Of a stretch of DNA of 64,000 nt, positions 1 to 8,777 are shown piece by piece. The stretch is from the NCBI GenBank assembly GCA_035367155.1, contig DAOSJI010000002.1, forward strand, positions 1-64,000, read 5' to 3'. Both the position numbers and the translations under genes were made by a program. The notes under the pieces were generated by a model, which was given only the letters and a program-made list of their open reading frames with translations, searched no databases and was not told the DNA's origin. The stretch's first letter is position 1. Each line of letters begins with the position of its first letter. This stretch comes from JAAYSA01 sp035367155. Lineage in GTDB: Bacteria > Bacillota_I > Bacilli_A > RFN20 > CAG-826.

Positions 1-1473
1 GCTCCAACAAGTGGTGCAACACTAGCTATGCAAATCTTCATTGGCTCAACTGGACAAGTTAGAGGAAATCAATCAGGAGCAGCAAATTTCAGTTTACGAA
101 ATACTAGTGAATATCCTGGTTATATTAGAAAAATCACATTAACAGTTACTGGCGGAACTCTTACATCATCTACTTCAAGGAGTGTTGTTTCTTTAGGTGA
201 TTTACCGTTTTCAGGCGATTATGTAGATACCACTGGCGCTTTTACAGCTGATGTTATTGGTGCTAGTCAAGCTTCATTAACATGGACTATTCCGACAGGT
301 ACAAATTAGCGATATTTTAAATTGCATAGTCTACAAACTTCTGGAAACGCTCTTGCTGCTGCCGCTGACGCGATTCAAATTGATTATGAAGAAGTTGCTC
401 CACCAGTTTTTGGTACACTCGATAAGATAACATTAGACACTACTTCAGTAAAAACAGACTATATCGTCGGTAATACATATACTAGCGAAGGATTAATTGT
501 TGTTGCTCACGACACTGACGGAAACTTTAAATCTGTTACTAATTTTACAACAGATTATGATGCTGTAGTATTTACTAACGCACACGCAGGAACGAAAGTT
601 GTTACGGTTTCATATAGTGAAGGTGGTATTACTAAAACTGCCACGTATAATATTGAGGTCACTATTCCTACGATGTTAGATGCAGTTACTGCTACATCAA
701 GTTTACAATTTGGTGCAACATATGCTCTTGCTGATCCCGTAACTGGAAATGCAATGAATACTACTGTTTCTAATTTCTTTGGTGCATATGGTGCTGTATT
801 TGTTAGTAACTCTTTAGCAGTTGAAGATCAAACACAATTATTCACTTTAGAAATTGGTAATCAAGCAAACTCTTTTGCTTTTAAATTAGTAAATGGTCCT
901 AATGCTGATAAATACATTCAATTAGGTACAGATGCTAATTATTTAACAACAAAAACAACCATTGATGATAAATCATCTTGGACAATTTCTATCGCTGAAG
1001 GAGTTACAACTATAACTAGTGTTGCTTTCCCAAATCGCTCAATTAAATATAATTCTACCGATCCGCGTTTTGCAACATATAAATCTGGACAAAATGATGT
1101 AACATTATTTGTTCAAACTTCAACAATCTCTGATGCTACAGCAGTTAACCGACTTGTCACTGAAATAAATACTGGTCGGGGCAACAGTGCTTTTGAACAA
1201 TGTGGACACTTGGTAGAAGTATTTGATGGAGCATACAATCAATTATCAGCTGCTGGTAAAACACTATTTAACGAATCGGCTGATGCTGATATTGTTGCTG
1301 CAAGAAATCGTCTTCTTTATATGAAAGCATGGGTTGCTGCTAATACTCCCGCTCCATTTGCTGGAACTATTATGAACAATTTCACAACAAGTGCAATTAT
1401 AGTTATTAGTCTACTTGGCATCAGTATTATCGCTGTTTACTACTTCTTTATTAAAAAGAAACGCTACATCTAA
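1..1473 (+). pseudogene. Surface-anchored repeat protein, 5'-truncated by window edge and interrupted by in-frame TAG
   Basis: The reading frame is open from base 1, so the true start lies outside the window. A TAG at 307-309 interrupts it; the same frame continues without any further stop to 1473. The residues flanking the stop (GTN-stop-RYFKLHS) read as one continuous beta-rich domain, and TAG is one base from a Tyr codon, so a nonsense mutation is the simplest reading. Downstream there is a bacterial Ig-like (Big_3-type) segment with DKITLDTTSV and a TDYIVGNTY strand, then a beta-rich module starting FGATYALAD, a helical C-terminal domain with one Cys, and a final membrane helix followed by KKKRYI. 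There is no LPxTG motif. Its architecture matches the genes at 1702 and 3667. It could be translated as two pieces, be inactive, or reflect a sequencing error. Confidence 0.7.
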
Positions 1474-1494
1474 GCGATATTAAAATCCGATATT

Positions 1495-1525
1495 AATAAG
1501 GCTCCGACACGGAGCCTTATTTTTA
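1495..1525 (+). terminator. Intrinsic terminator of the first surface-protein gene
   Basis: AATAAGGCTCCG-ACA-CGGAGCCTTATT stem followed by TTTT, 22 bases after the stop codon. Confidence 0.9.
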
Positions 1526-1597
1526 TACTAACTTACTAATTTGATTATCATCATTTAAATAATGTTATGGTAGATAAAGTCACCGAATTATATCTTT

Positions 1598-1621
1598 AAA
1601 AACCGGAACTTTTCGGTTTTT
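1598..1621. other. Second stem-loop in the 1474-1701 intergenic gap
   Basis: AAAAACCG and CGGTTTTT form an inverted repeat around an 8-base loop, terminator-like on either strand. The rest of the gap holds no ORF and no RNA gene that I can recognise. Confidence 0.5.
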
Positions 1622-1656
1622 AATTTATTCTATTTATATGATAAGATATAAAACAT

Positions 1657-1673
1657 ATAGTATTTAATACTAT
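1657..1673. promoter_or_regulatory. Dyad upstream of the second surface-protein gene
   Basis: ATAGTAT-TTA-ATACTAT is a perfect 7-bp-arm dyad just upstream of the AAAGGAGGGGG ribosome-binding site. AT-rich TATGAT- and GATATAAA-like sequences lie directly before it (about 1637-1650), so it would fall close to the transcription start. It may be an operator or a 5' UTR stem. Confidence 0.35.
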
Positions 1674-1701
1674 CTAAATTCTTTTAAAGGAGGGGGTAAT
1701 T

Positions 1702-3378
1702 ATGAATATCCTTAATAAAAGAAAAGTAACACTATTTGCAATATTAACACTTACTTTATCGCTTGGTGTTACCTCTAAAGGTAGAATAAATAAAAAACCT
1801 TTAGAAGAAAGTAGTGTTGTTACTAAAACCGCTTTAGTAAATAAACCACTAGCTAAATCTCCAGGCGCTAATGTTGTTACTTTAACAGTTTATAATCCTA
1901 CTGTTGTTATTCCAGGCGGACAAATTCCACAAGGAGCAGGGGTTAACTTTAATAGTACGAGTAACCTGGACAGCGGAAAAAGATTAGATGCTACTTATAA
2001 ACAAACATTAAAAGTTACATCACCTAATGAAATTCACTTAACAAATCTTACTTTATTAATGAAAAGTGAAGTATCTAGCGGAGCAGGTAGTCTTAAATAT
2101 TCTTTTGATAACATTACCTATACTGATATTATTCCAACCGCTACGCCGTTTAATGATCCTTTGTGGTACGGAGCATGGTCTACAACCTATGTTGATGTAG
2201 TTAAGCCACTTGATTTACTTGTACAAGGTGATATTTATTTTGAAATTGAAGCATCTTCTGATGCACTATACAATGAAAAGTTTTCCTTCACTTGGGATTA
2301 TACTATTCCACCTTTAACTGGCTTAACGATGAATAAATCATCCACTTCCATCGTAAGAACATATTCTGAACAACTAAGCGTTACACCAAATCCAGAAGGC
2401 GCGAGTTCAAGTGTAACTTGGTCTACTTCTAATGCAAGTGTTGCTACTGTATCTGCTGATGGTTTAGTTACTGGGGTTGATGGCGGTGATGCAATAATTA
2501 CTGCTACTTCTACTGTTAATACTTCTATTAAAACTACATGTCAAGTAACTGTAACACCACACCTACCAGGGTATAAAAAAATCACTAATGATAGCGAATT
2601 ACGATTTGGTGCAACTTACACATTTGCTAAATTTGACACATTAGATGCTGCTAAATTTGATGATTCCTTAACATATATTCCTCAATATAGTGCAACTGCA
2701 AGCCCTTCTGGCGGAATGAGTGTTGAAGGTCAAGCATTAAGGTTAGTTTTAGAACCTAGTAGCACTCCTTATCTTTATTCTTTTAGAGTTGTTGGTACTA
2801 ATAAATATTTAAGTGGACCCACTGACCTAATAAATCATATCCATTTTGCTGAAACTAAAGGTACTCCTCAAACAACTCTAAAAGTAAGTCGTGAAGATAT
2901 TGGTACTGAGGTGTATAATGATTCACAATATTTTTTACGCCATGATCCTTCAAAACCAGGGTTTGGTTATTTTGAAAATGATCAAATTGCTGGTACTACA
3001 CAAATTTCTATTTATGTAGATTTAACTACTGTTAATTCTATTAACGAAGCAACTACTTTTGCAAATGAAGTTATGTATGGTTTTGGTTTTGAAGCTGAAC
3101 ACATCTGTGAAGCTAGACTAGAAATACTACAAGCTGCATACGATATGATGACTTCTTCAGGAAAAAATGAGTTTGATACTAATACTGATGAACTGTTTGT
3201 AAATGCAAGAGCACGCCTTGCTTATATGGAGGCTTGGGTAACATTAAACTCAGGTTCTCCTCTTTCAATTGCAAATAACACTAATACAACGATATTTGCT
3301 CTTGTTGTTATTAGTGTTTTAGGAGTAAGCGTCACATTTGCATATTTCTATCTAAATAAAAAAAAAAAATATAATTAA
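1702..3378 (+). CDS. Secreted, membrane-anchored surface protein with Big_2 domain
   Basis: 558 residues with a strong AAAGGAGGGGG ribosome-binding site. The N-terminus is a signal peptide (basic MNILNKRK, then a hydrophobic run to about residue 25). Residues about 60-200 form a beta-rich region. Residues about 203-286 are a bacterial Ig-like Big_2 domain with the hallmark WSTSNASVATVSADGLVTG. Next is a beta-rich module starting LRFGATYTFA, then a helical domain (about 445-525) with FANEV, one Cys, an AAYDMMTSSGK segment and AYMEAWV, and a C-terminal membrane helix (about 530-550) ending KKKKYN. The last two modules are shared with the genes on either side. It probably sits on the outer face of the membrane. 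The ligand or function is unknown; Big_2 domains are common in adhesins. It has its own terminator, so it is likely monocistronic. Confidence 0.85.
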   Translation: MNILNKRKVTLFAILTLTLSLGVTSKGRINKKPLEESSVVTKTALVNKPLAKSPGANVVTLTVYNPTVVIPGGQIPQGAGVNFNSTSNLDSGKRLDATYKQTLKVTSPNEIHLTNLTLLMKSEVSSGAGSLKYSFDNITYTDIIPTATPFNDPLWYGAWSTTYVDVVKPLDLLVQGDIYFEIEASSDALYNEKFSFTWDYTIPPLTGLTMNKSSTSIVRTYSEQLSVTPNPEGASSSVTWSTSNASVATVSADGLVTGVDGGDAIITATSTVNTSIKTTCQVTVTPHLPGYKKITNDSELRFGATYTFAKFDTLDAAKFDDSLTYIPQYSATASPSGGMSVEGQALRLVLEPSSTPYLYSFRVVGTNKYLSGPTDLINHIHFAETKGTPQTTLKVSREDIGTEVYNDSQYFLRHDPSKPGFGYFENDQIAGTTQISIYVDLTTVNSINEATTFANEVMYGFGFEAEHICEARLEILQAAYDMMTSSGKNEFDTNTDELFVNARARLAYMEAWVTLNSGSPLSIANNTNTTIFALVVISVLGVSVTFAYFYLNKKKKYN

Positions 3379-3395
3379 ATCGTATCTAAATAATT

Positions 3396-3426
3396 AAATA
3401 AACCGGGCAAAACCCGGTTTATTTTT
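3396..3426 (+). terminator. Intrinsic terminator after the Big_2 surface protein
   Basis: AAATAAACCGGG-caaaa-CCCGGTTTATTTTT: perfect stem plus U-tract. Confidence 0.92.
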
Positions 3427-3428
3427 AC

Positions 3429-3459
3429 AAAACAACCTTTAATTGCAAAAAGTTGTTTT
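3429..3459. other. Inverted repeat in the 3427-3666 gap
   Basis: AAAACAAC and GTTGTTTT arms face each other across 15 bases. The rest of the gap up to the promoter dyad at 3606 is AT-rich and holds no recognisable gene. Confidence 0.4.
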
Positions 3460-3605
3460 AAAAATGGTTATGTGAATAACTAATAATATCATTGTAGCAA
3501 TGTTAAATATTTTCAATATAAATTAACTCTTTAAATTATCTATTGTTACAAGGCTTTAATTATTTATTATCCTTTTTTTAGTTTACCTTATAAAAAATGC
3601 ATTTG

Positions 3606-3631
3606 ATTATAATAGACACATCTATTATAAT
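3606..3631. promoter_or_regulatory. 26-bp perfect dyad overlapping the promoter of the third surface-protein gene
   Basis: ATTATAATAGA-CACA-TCTATTATAAT has 11-bp arms with no mismatch. Each arm carries a TATAAT -10 hexamer (3608-3613 on the plus strand is TATAAT; the mirror copy is on the minus strand, and another TATAAT lies at 3626-3631 plus). A protein binding here would block the promoter. Confidence 0.55.
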
Positions 3632-3666
3632 TGACGCGTATATTAGAATTTTTTGAGGGGGTATTT

Positions 3667-6165
3667 ATGAAGAAAAAATATAAAATATCATTAATACTAT
3701 TAACAACTCTTTTTGGAGTTTCAATGTTTGCAGGTGTTAAACAAAACCAAAAAATTAACACCGCTAAAGCTGCTCCTAGCCTAATTATTGCTTATGATTT
3801 TATAGGTGGCGGCTCTTCTACAAAAGACAATTACGATGTTGGACCAGTTACTTCTAACATTAATCATGGAGTTAGTCCTTCAGGCCCTGGCACATCACCT
3901 TTTACTGGTTGGTATTCTCGTCATGATTTGGCCGATGCAACCTATATTGGTAGTGATATGCCGTTTATTTCTGCTCCTTTAACAAGTGACACCTGGCCTT
4001 CACTTAAATTAGAGCAACTAATAAGGTTTAATTTAGAAAAAATTATTTTCCGTGGATTAGAAGGTGGCGGTGAAGCTGGTTATGACACTAGATTAGGTGA
4101 TTTAGTTATTCAAAGTTCTCCTGATGAAGTTAATTGGACGACTAAATTGTCTATTCCTTCAAGTGAATGGAATAATGGCGCAGCATCACTAGAAATTTCT
4201 ATTGATATTACATCGGGATCATATTTTCGATTTGGTTTACTAATAAATGAATTCGCAACTGCGAATCCTCCTACATATTATGGGCCTCTTACAACCTTAA
4301 AACTAACGGGTTTAGATTTTTGGGGCACTTGGCCTCCTAATTGTACGGGCCTAACAAAATCAGGCACGTTAGCAAAAACATATTATTTTCATGGCGAGGA
4401 GTTTGATCCTACTGGCTTAACTTTTACTGCTAGTTTATCAGATGGTACTACTGCTGATGTTACAAGTTCCGTTACTTATTCTCCTTCACCTTTAACTTTT
4501 GGTACTACTACAGTTACTGCAACCTATGTTTGTCCAGTTTCAGATTGTACTTTTAACATCGATATAAGCGGCATAACCGTTAACCCTAATAGTAAAGTTA
4601 CTTACACTGTAAGTGCTCAAAACTTACTAGTTGTGTCTGGGCTAGCTCCAGATGGTTCTTCTTTTACATTTGAATCAACCTCAGTTGATGCTGATGGAAG
4701 AAGACTTGGATTAGGCGATCATCAACTATTCTCTTTCCAAGGCTTTCAAAATATTAAACTTAGAAACATAATTTTTAGTGTTAAAACAAACGGAACAAGC
4801 GGCGCTGCCGGAGTTAGATATTCCATGGGAGATGATCGCATGATTAAGGAATTTATACCTGTTTCTTCTTTAAATTCTATGAGTTGGGTAAATAATTTCC
4901 CGACAAATTATGTTAATAAATCATTACAATTTATGAATTTTTTCGTGCATGCAGATAATTTTGATATACGCATCTTTTGTAGTGAAGGCGATGTTTATGT
5001 TGAAAGTATAACGCTAATTTGGTTTGAAAATGTACCTACTGCTACACCTATAAATATAAAAATTAGTCCTAATGTTAGCCATAAGTTTAGTGTTAATAAT
5101 CCTGTTCAACTATATATTATTCCTGAGCCTGCTAATGCGTGTCCTGATGTTACTTGGTCATCAAGTAATCCAGATGATGTTAGTATATCTTCTACAGGCG
5201 TAATTACATCACATACTCCTAATGCTTGGGCATCAATTACTGCTACTTCAACACTAGATCCATCAGTAACTACCGAAATTTTTATAACTTCACATGATGT
5301 TAAATATAATAAGGTAGAAAGTGGTCCTGTTGGGTTACTTGGTGGTGAATATACTATTGGTGCTATGGGAAGCGTAGCAATGACCTCGTATACAGACTAT
5401 TCCTTATACGCTAAAGGTATCCAAGGGCATATCGCAGAATATTCAGTCAATAAAAAAACAATTACTACTGATGGCGGTAAGTTATTTAGTTTCCGAATAT
5501 TCCCTGGAGCAAATGCACCAACTTTCGATTTTAGACATGATGTAGATGGAGATCTAGACACAGGTGGATTTAGACCTGACTTATTTATGTATACAGTTGA
5601 TATTTCAAATATTAATTACGGCTTAGGCTTAAATGAATATATGGAAAATGGCCGTGGTACTTGGTCAATTGAATTTGATGCAAATGGAAACGCAATTATA
5701 TCCACTGTACGTGACACTACAACATACTACATTCGCTATCGAGATGATATTAATATGTTCGTAAAATCAAGTTCTCCTACTGCCTATAGCGATATTCAAC
5801 TTTTCAAAAACGAAAACTGCAGTATGTATGATGAAGCTTTTACGTTTGCAAATGAAGTTAATCGTGGCATGGGAAGCTATGCTGAGGGTAATTGTCCTGC
5901 AGCTTTTGAATACCTAGAAAGCTACTACGATTTATTATCACCTGAAGCGAAAAATTACTTTGATACTACTAATGATCTTGGAATATTAGATGCTAGAGAA
6001 AGATATTACTATTTACAAGCTTGGGTAGCTCAAAATCAAGGTACACCACTTTATAAATCAATGGAAAACTCTACTGCTCTAATTGCTATTATTTTTATTC
6101 CTTTAATTGGAATTACTACTATTGGTCTATATTATTTAGCAACAAAGAAAAGACGGCTAAATTAG
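3667..6165 (+). CDS. Large secreted, membrane-anchored surface protein with Ig-like domains
   Basis: 832 residues from the ATG at 3667, chosen because GAGGGGG lies 6 bases upstream and the protein then starts with a signal peptide (MKKKYK plus a hydrophobic segment); an in-frame TTG at 3631 has neither. After a beta-rich N-terminal region comes a Big_3-like segment (FDPTGLTFTASLSDGTT) and, near the middle, a Big_2-like segment (VTWSSSNPDDVSISSTG). The C-terminal part repeats the modules of its neighbours: GGEYTIGA beta module, helical domain with FANEVNRGMG, one Cys, LQAWVAQN, and a membrane helix before TKKRRLN. It ends with TAG, which is a genuine stop here because a terminator follows at once. 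Probable cell-surface adhesin or binding protein; the ligand is unknown. Confidence 0.85.
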   Translation: MKKKYKISLILLTTLFGVSMFAGVKQNQKINTAKAAPSLIIAYDFIGGGSSTKDNYDVGPVTSNINHGVSPSGPGTSPFTGWYSRHDLADATYIGSDMPFISAPLTSDTWPSLKLEQLIRFNLEKIIFRGLEGGGEAGYDTRLGDLVIQSSPDEVNWTTKLSIPSSEWNNGAASLEISIDITSGSYFRFGLLINEFATANPPTYYGPLTTLKLTGLDFWGTWPPNCTGLTKSGTLAKTYYFHGEEFDPTGLTFTASLSDGTTADVTSSVTYSPSPLTFGTTTVTATYVCPVSDCTFNIDISGITVNPNSKVTYTVSAQNLLVVSGLAPDGSSFTFESTSVDADGRRLGLGDHQLFSFQGFQNIKLRNIIFSVKTNGTSGAAGVRYSMGDDRMIKEFIPVSSLNSMSWVNNFPTNYVNKSLQFMNFFVHADNFDIRIFCSEGDVYVESITLIWFENVPTATPINIKISPNVSHKFSVNNPVQLYIIPEPANACPDVTWSSSNPDDVSISSTGVITSHTPNAWASITATSTLDPSVTTEIFITSHDVKYNKVESGPVGLLGGEYTIGAMGSVAMTSYTDYSLYAKGIQGHIAEYSVNKKTITTDGGKLFSFRIFPGANAPTFDFRHDVDGDLDTGGFRPDLFMYTVDISNINYGLGLNEYMENGRGTWSIEFDANGNAIISTVRDTTTYYIRYRDDINMFVKSSSPTAYSDIQLFKNENCSMYDEAFTFANEVNRGMGSYAEGNCPAAFEYLESYYDLLSPEAKNYFDTTNDLGILDARERYYYLQAWVAQNQGTPLYKSMENSTALIAIIFIPLIGITTIGLYYLATKKRRLN

Positions 6166-6182
6166 ACTAGATTAATTAATTT

Positions 6183-6214
6183 AAAACGAGGCTACAAAAT
6201 GTGGCCTCGTTTTT
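6183..6214 (+). terminator. Intrinsic terminator of the 832-residue surface protein
   Basis: AAAACGAGGCTACA-aaa-TGTGGCCTCGTTTTT stem with one G-U pair and a U-tract. Confidence 0.9.
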
Positions 6215-6257
6215 AATAACGTAAATAATTGATTATTATTACGTTATTTTATATAAT
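6215..6257 (+). promoter_or_regulatory. Promoter with embedded dyad for the 6286 membrane protein
   Basis: TTGATT (6229-6234), 17-base spacer, TATAAT (6252-6257). The -35 box sits in the centre of an inverted repeat AATAACGTAA (6215-6224) / TTACGTTATT (6239-6248), and the centre itself is the smaller dyad TAATTGATTA. This looks like an operator over the -35 region. Confidence 0.6.
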
Positions 6258-6285
6258 CTAAAAAGCAATTGAAAGGAGCTAGGAT

Positions 6286-7410
6286 ATGAACAAGAAACAA
6301 AATTTATTCTTTTTTCTAAAGTCTCTTATAAATAATGATACTGCTGTAATGGGCGGTAGAACAAAAAAATGGTGGACAGCTTTAATTCTTTATTTTGTAA
6401 GTATTTTTATTGCTGTTATTCCTACAATGATTAGTGTAGGTAAAACTAAAGGTAGTGCTATTTTTACTGGTGATCAATTCCATAGTGATGTAGCGATGAT
6501 GAAATTTAATGAATCACTTGCAACTAACGATGTTGATCTTGTTTTCGAAGATAGTGCCGCTGGACCGATTTTGACAAATCCAAGTGCAAATTACGCACTT
6601 ACATTTGATAAAACACTTGAAATATCTGACGAAGCAAGTGTTACTTTTAACTTCCCTTATTACACCTTTGCTAGAACAGAAACATATACTATCGAAAATA
6701 GCGATGGTACTACTACTGAAGAAACTAAAGTAACTGAACATCTTCGAGTTTACTATGTTGCAAGTGTAGATGGTTTTGTTTTCCACGGCGGAAAACATCT
6801 TACACCTGAAGTCTATCTTGCTAATTATTTAGCAAAAGCTAAAAGCACCGAAGAAAAAATCGTTTCGCACTTTATCTTAGGTAAAAACGGTATTACGATA
6901 AGAATTTATAACCCAACTAAAGCAACTGAGGGGAAAAATGTAGAACGTTCATATAACGGTGTTTATAAAAAAGTTCCTGTTGGTCTTAATATTAAAAACT
7001 TTTATTTAAAAGATAAAGATGGAAACCCGCTTGATAATACTGCTATGACATTTAAAAGTGAAGTTCTTGCTTCATGGGCTAATTTAGTTGATATTGCTTA
7101 TGGTCCAGTTAAGGTTAATCTTTTCTTTGCGCAATCTGGCTTAAGCTTACTTGTTTACGCTGTTATTAGTGCCTTTATTGGTTTAGTTATCTTCTTATCA
7201 ACAAGAGGAAAAAATAATCCAAATCGTTCGATTACCTTTAAAGAATCAATGCAAATTGGTTGCTGGCTCTTATTATCGCCTGCTCTTATTACTTTAGTTG
7301 TTGGTTCGTTCTTACCTCAATATGCCGCACTAATCTATGTAGCTACTCTTGGTATGCGCTCAGTCTGGCTTACAATGAAGTCACTTAGACCCGTTCAACC
7401 TGCTAAGTAA
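6286..7410 (+). CDS. Membrane protein of unknown function (possibly DUF1189-like)
   Basis: 374 residues with a GAAAGGAGC ribosome-binding site. A cytoplasmic N-terminus (residues 1-29) leads into a membrane helix (about 30-52, ending IPTMISV). Residues about 53-280 form an extracytoplasmic beta-rich domain, followed by three or four hydrophobic helices (about 283-365). This N-helix / outside domain / C-terminal helix bundle layout resembles DUF1189 (MalA-type) proteins, but I see no diagnostic motif, so the family name is only a suggestion. It has its own promoter and terminator. Its location next to surface-protein genes is the only functional hint. Confidence 0.7.
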   Translation: MNKKQNLFFFLKSLINNDTAVMGGRTKKWWTALILYFVSIFIAVIPTMISVGKTKGSAIFTGDQFHSDVAMMKFNESLATNDVDLVFEDSAAGPILTNPSANYALTFDKTLEISDEASVTFNFPYYTFARTETYTIENSDGTTTEETKVTEHLRVYYVASVDGFVFHGGKHLTPEVYLANYLAKAKSTEEKIVSHFILGKNGITIRIYNPTKATEGKNVERSYNGVYKKVPVGLNIKNFYLKDKDGNPLDNTAMTFKSEVLASWANLVDIAYGPVKVNLFFAQSGLSLLVYAVISAFIGLVIFLSTRGKNNPNRSITFKESMQIGCWLLLSPALITLVVGSFLPQYAALIYVATLGMRSVWLTMKSLRPVQPAK

Positions 7411-7427
7411 AATCTATTAGTTTAGTA

Positions 7428-7456
7428 AAAAAGGCTAGCAATTTGCTAGCCTTTTC
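7428..7456. terminator. Bidirectional terminator between convergent genes
   Basis: AAAAGGCTAGCA-att-TGCTAGCCTTTT with A/T runs on both sides. It includes the TAG stop codon (7446-7448, minus) of the ATP-grasp gene in its stem. Confidence 0.88.
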
Positions 7457-8369
7457 TTTTGAACAAATCTTTTATATTATATTTTATATTTCGAGCGAAT
7501 TCTTTAAAATCGTTATCTTCGTTTATAAACTTTAGATAATGATAGGCAACATCAAAACCACTTGCTTCATAAGCGTTTATTGTTCTAGCATTTGAATTAA
7601 CTTCTAATACAAGATAGTTACCTGCTTCATCTTTTATTAAATCGACACCTGCATAAACACATTGAGTTGCCTTTGCGGCTTTAACGGCAACTTCTTCCAT
7701 CTTTTTATCAAGAAAAACCTCGCTCATTACTCCGCCTTGATTAACATTACTACGGAAATCATCTTTATTTTCTCTTTTTACTGCTAACACCGCTTTTCCA
7801 TTAATTACATAAACACGGTAATCAGTGCCTTTTTCATAATCAATATATGTTTGAGCAAGTAAGGGGCGATCTCCAACTTTTAATAATAGCTGTTTTAACT
7901 CTTCTATATCATTAACCAAATATACTTGTTCTCCAAATGAGCCAAAACGTTCTTTTATAACAAGTGGAAAACCAAGCAAAACTAATGAAGGCATAATTTC
8001 ATCTAAATATTGATTAATGTTTTCATTATAAGTTAGCGAAAAAACAAAAGTATTAGGCGTTTTAACTTTAGAAGCCTTAAGAGCTTGATATGTTAAACCC
8101 TTGTCGTCACAAAGTGCAATTGCTCTAGATGAGTTATATATTTTAATCCCTTTTTCTTCAATTAACCGTGCTAAATAGATGTCTTTGTCCCAAAATAGGC
8201 AGAAATCAACATTTTTATTTTCTTCTAAATATTTAATTACATTAGTTGCTTTAACTTCAGTAAGTTTAAAGTTTTTAAGTCGATTCGCGGCAAAAAGAAA
8301 AGAATCTACTTGTTTTCGAAACCTGGGACTTGTTTGTGTAATATTAGTTACAATAATGCCTTGCTTCAT
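7446..8369 (-). CDS. RimK-like ATP-grasp ligase
   Basis: 307 residues. The ATP-grasp fold is visible: a central LVIKERFGSFGEQVY glycine-rich segment binding ATP phosphates, LLAQTYIDYEKGTDYRVYVI, and the metal-binding end GVDLIKDEAGNYLVLEVNSN, which matches the E-x-N signature of the family. RimK-like enzymes join an amino acid or other amine to a carboxylate with ATP hydrolysis. The substrate cannot be read from the sequence; S6 modification by Glu is one known role, but rpsF is not adjacent. It starts 2 bases after the stop of the 8372-8707 gene, so the two are co-transcribed. Its last codons lie inside the terminator stem. Confidence 0.8.
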   Translation of the reverse strand: MKQGIIVTNITQTSPRFRKQVDSFLFAANRLKNFKLTEVKATNVIKYLEENKNVDFCLFWDKDIYLARLIEEKGIKIYNSSRAIALCDDKGLTYQALKASKVKTPNTFVFSLTYNENINQYLDEIMPSLVLLGFPLVIKERFGSFGEQVYLVNDIEELKQLLLKVGDRPLLAQTYIDYEKGTDYRVYVINGKAVLAVKRENKDDFRSNVNQGGVMSEVFLDKKMEEVAVKAAKATQCVYAGVDLIKDEAGNYLVLEVNSNARTINAYEASGFDVAYHYLKFINEDNDFKEFARNIKYNIKDLFKRKG

Positions 8370-8371
8370 AA

Positions 8372-8707
8372 TTAATCACCGTAATCACATCCTCGTGATT
8401 TATCTTCTACCTCTAAACCTAACTCAATCATAATATCCGCAAGCTCAACATAAATATAATCATCTTCATCTAAAAGAGGGTCTTCAAAATCACCTGTAAA
8501 GATAACTCGCTTATGCTCGTCAACTTTACAAAGCATCACACTAATTACATCTGCTATTGCGTTAGGGAAGCGTTCTTCTAGGCGTTTAAGTTGTGTATAA
8601 AACCATGGTTCAATGTAAAAATAACCTTCGTTATATCTAAAACCTTTAATGAAAGGATACAAAGGATGTGGGTATGGTTCTAAATTTTTAAATTCAATAT
8701 AACTCAT
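8372..8707 (-). CDS. Small conserved-looking hypothetical protein
   Basis: 111 residues from the ATG at 8707, which has GAGGTG six bases upstream; an in-frame GTG at 8714-8716 overlaps that site and is less likely. The protein is soluble and acidic, rich in aromatic residues near the N-terminus (PHPLYPFIKGF, YFYIEPWFY), with an acidic C-terminal half containing DEDDYIYVELADIMIELG. No family recognised. It lies directly upstream of the ATP-grasp gene, so it may be its partner or substrate, which is inference from position only. Confidence 0.65.
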   Translation of the reverse strand: MSYIEFKNLEPYPHPLYPFIKGFRYNEGYFYIEPWFYTQLKRLEERFPNAIADVISVMLCKVDEHKRVIFTGDFEDPLLDEDDYIYVELADIMIELGLEVEDKSRGCDYGD

Positions 8708-8744
8708 ATTTTTCACCTCTATTATGATAACATATATTTGTTAG

Positions 8745-8762
8745 TGTTTGCTTAAGCAAACA
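8745..8762. promoter_or_regulatory. 18-bp perfect palindrome in a divergent intergenic region
   Basis: TGTTTGCTTAAGCAAACA is fully self-complementary and lies between the divergent 8707 and 8778 genes. On the minus strand it contains TTGCTT, 17 bases from a TATATG, so it could cover a -35 box. Likely operator for one or both genes. Confidence 0.5.
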
Positions 8763-8777
8763 AATAGGGGGACAAAT

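Noticed and set aside
1..1473. Reassignment of TAG to an amino acid in this genome
   Set aside because: TAG ends genes at 6163-6165 and (minus) 7446-7448, both next to terminators, so only a local event is supported.
1..7410. LPxTG sortase anchors on the surface proteins
   Set aside because: No LPxTG-like pentapeptide precedes the terminal helices.
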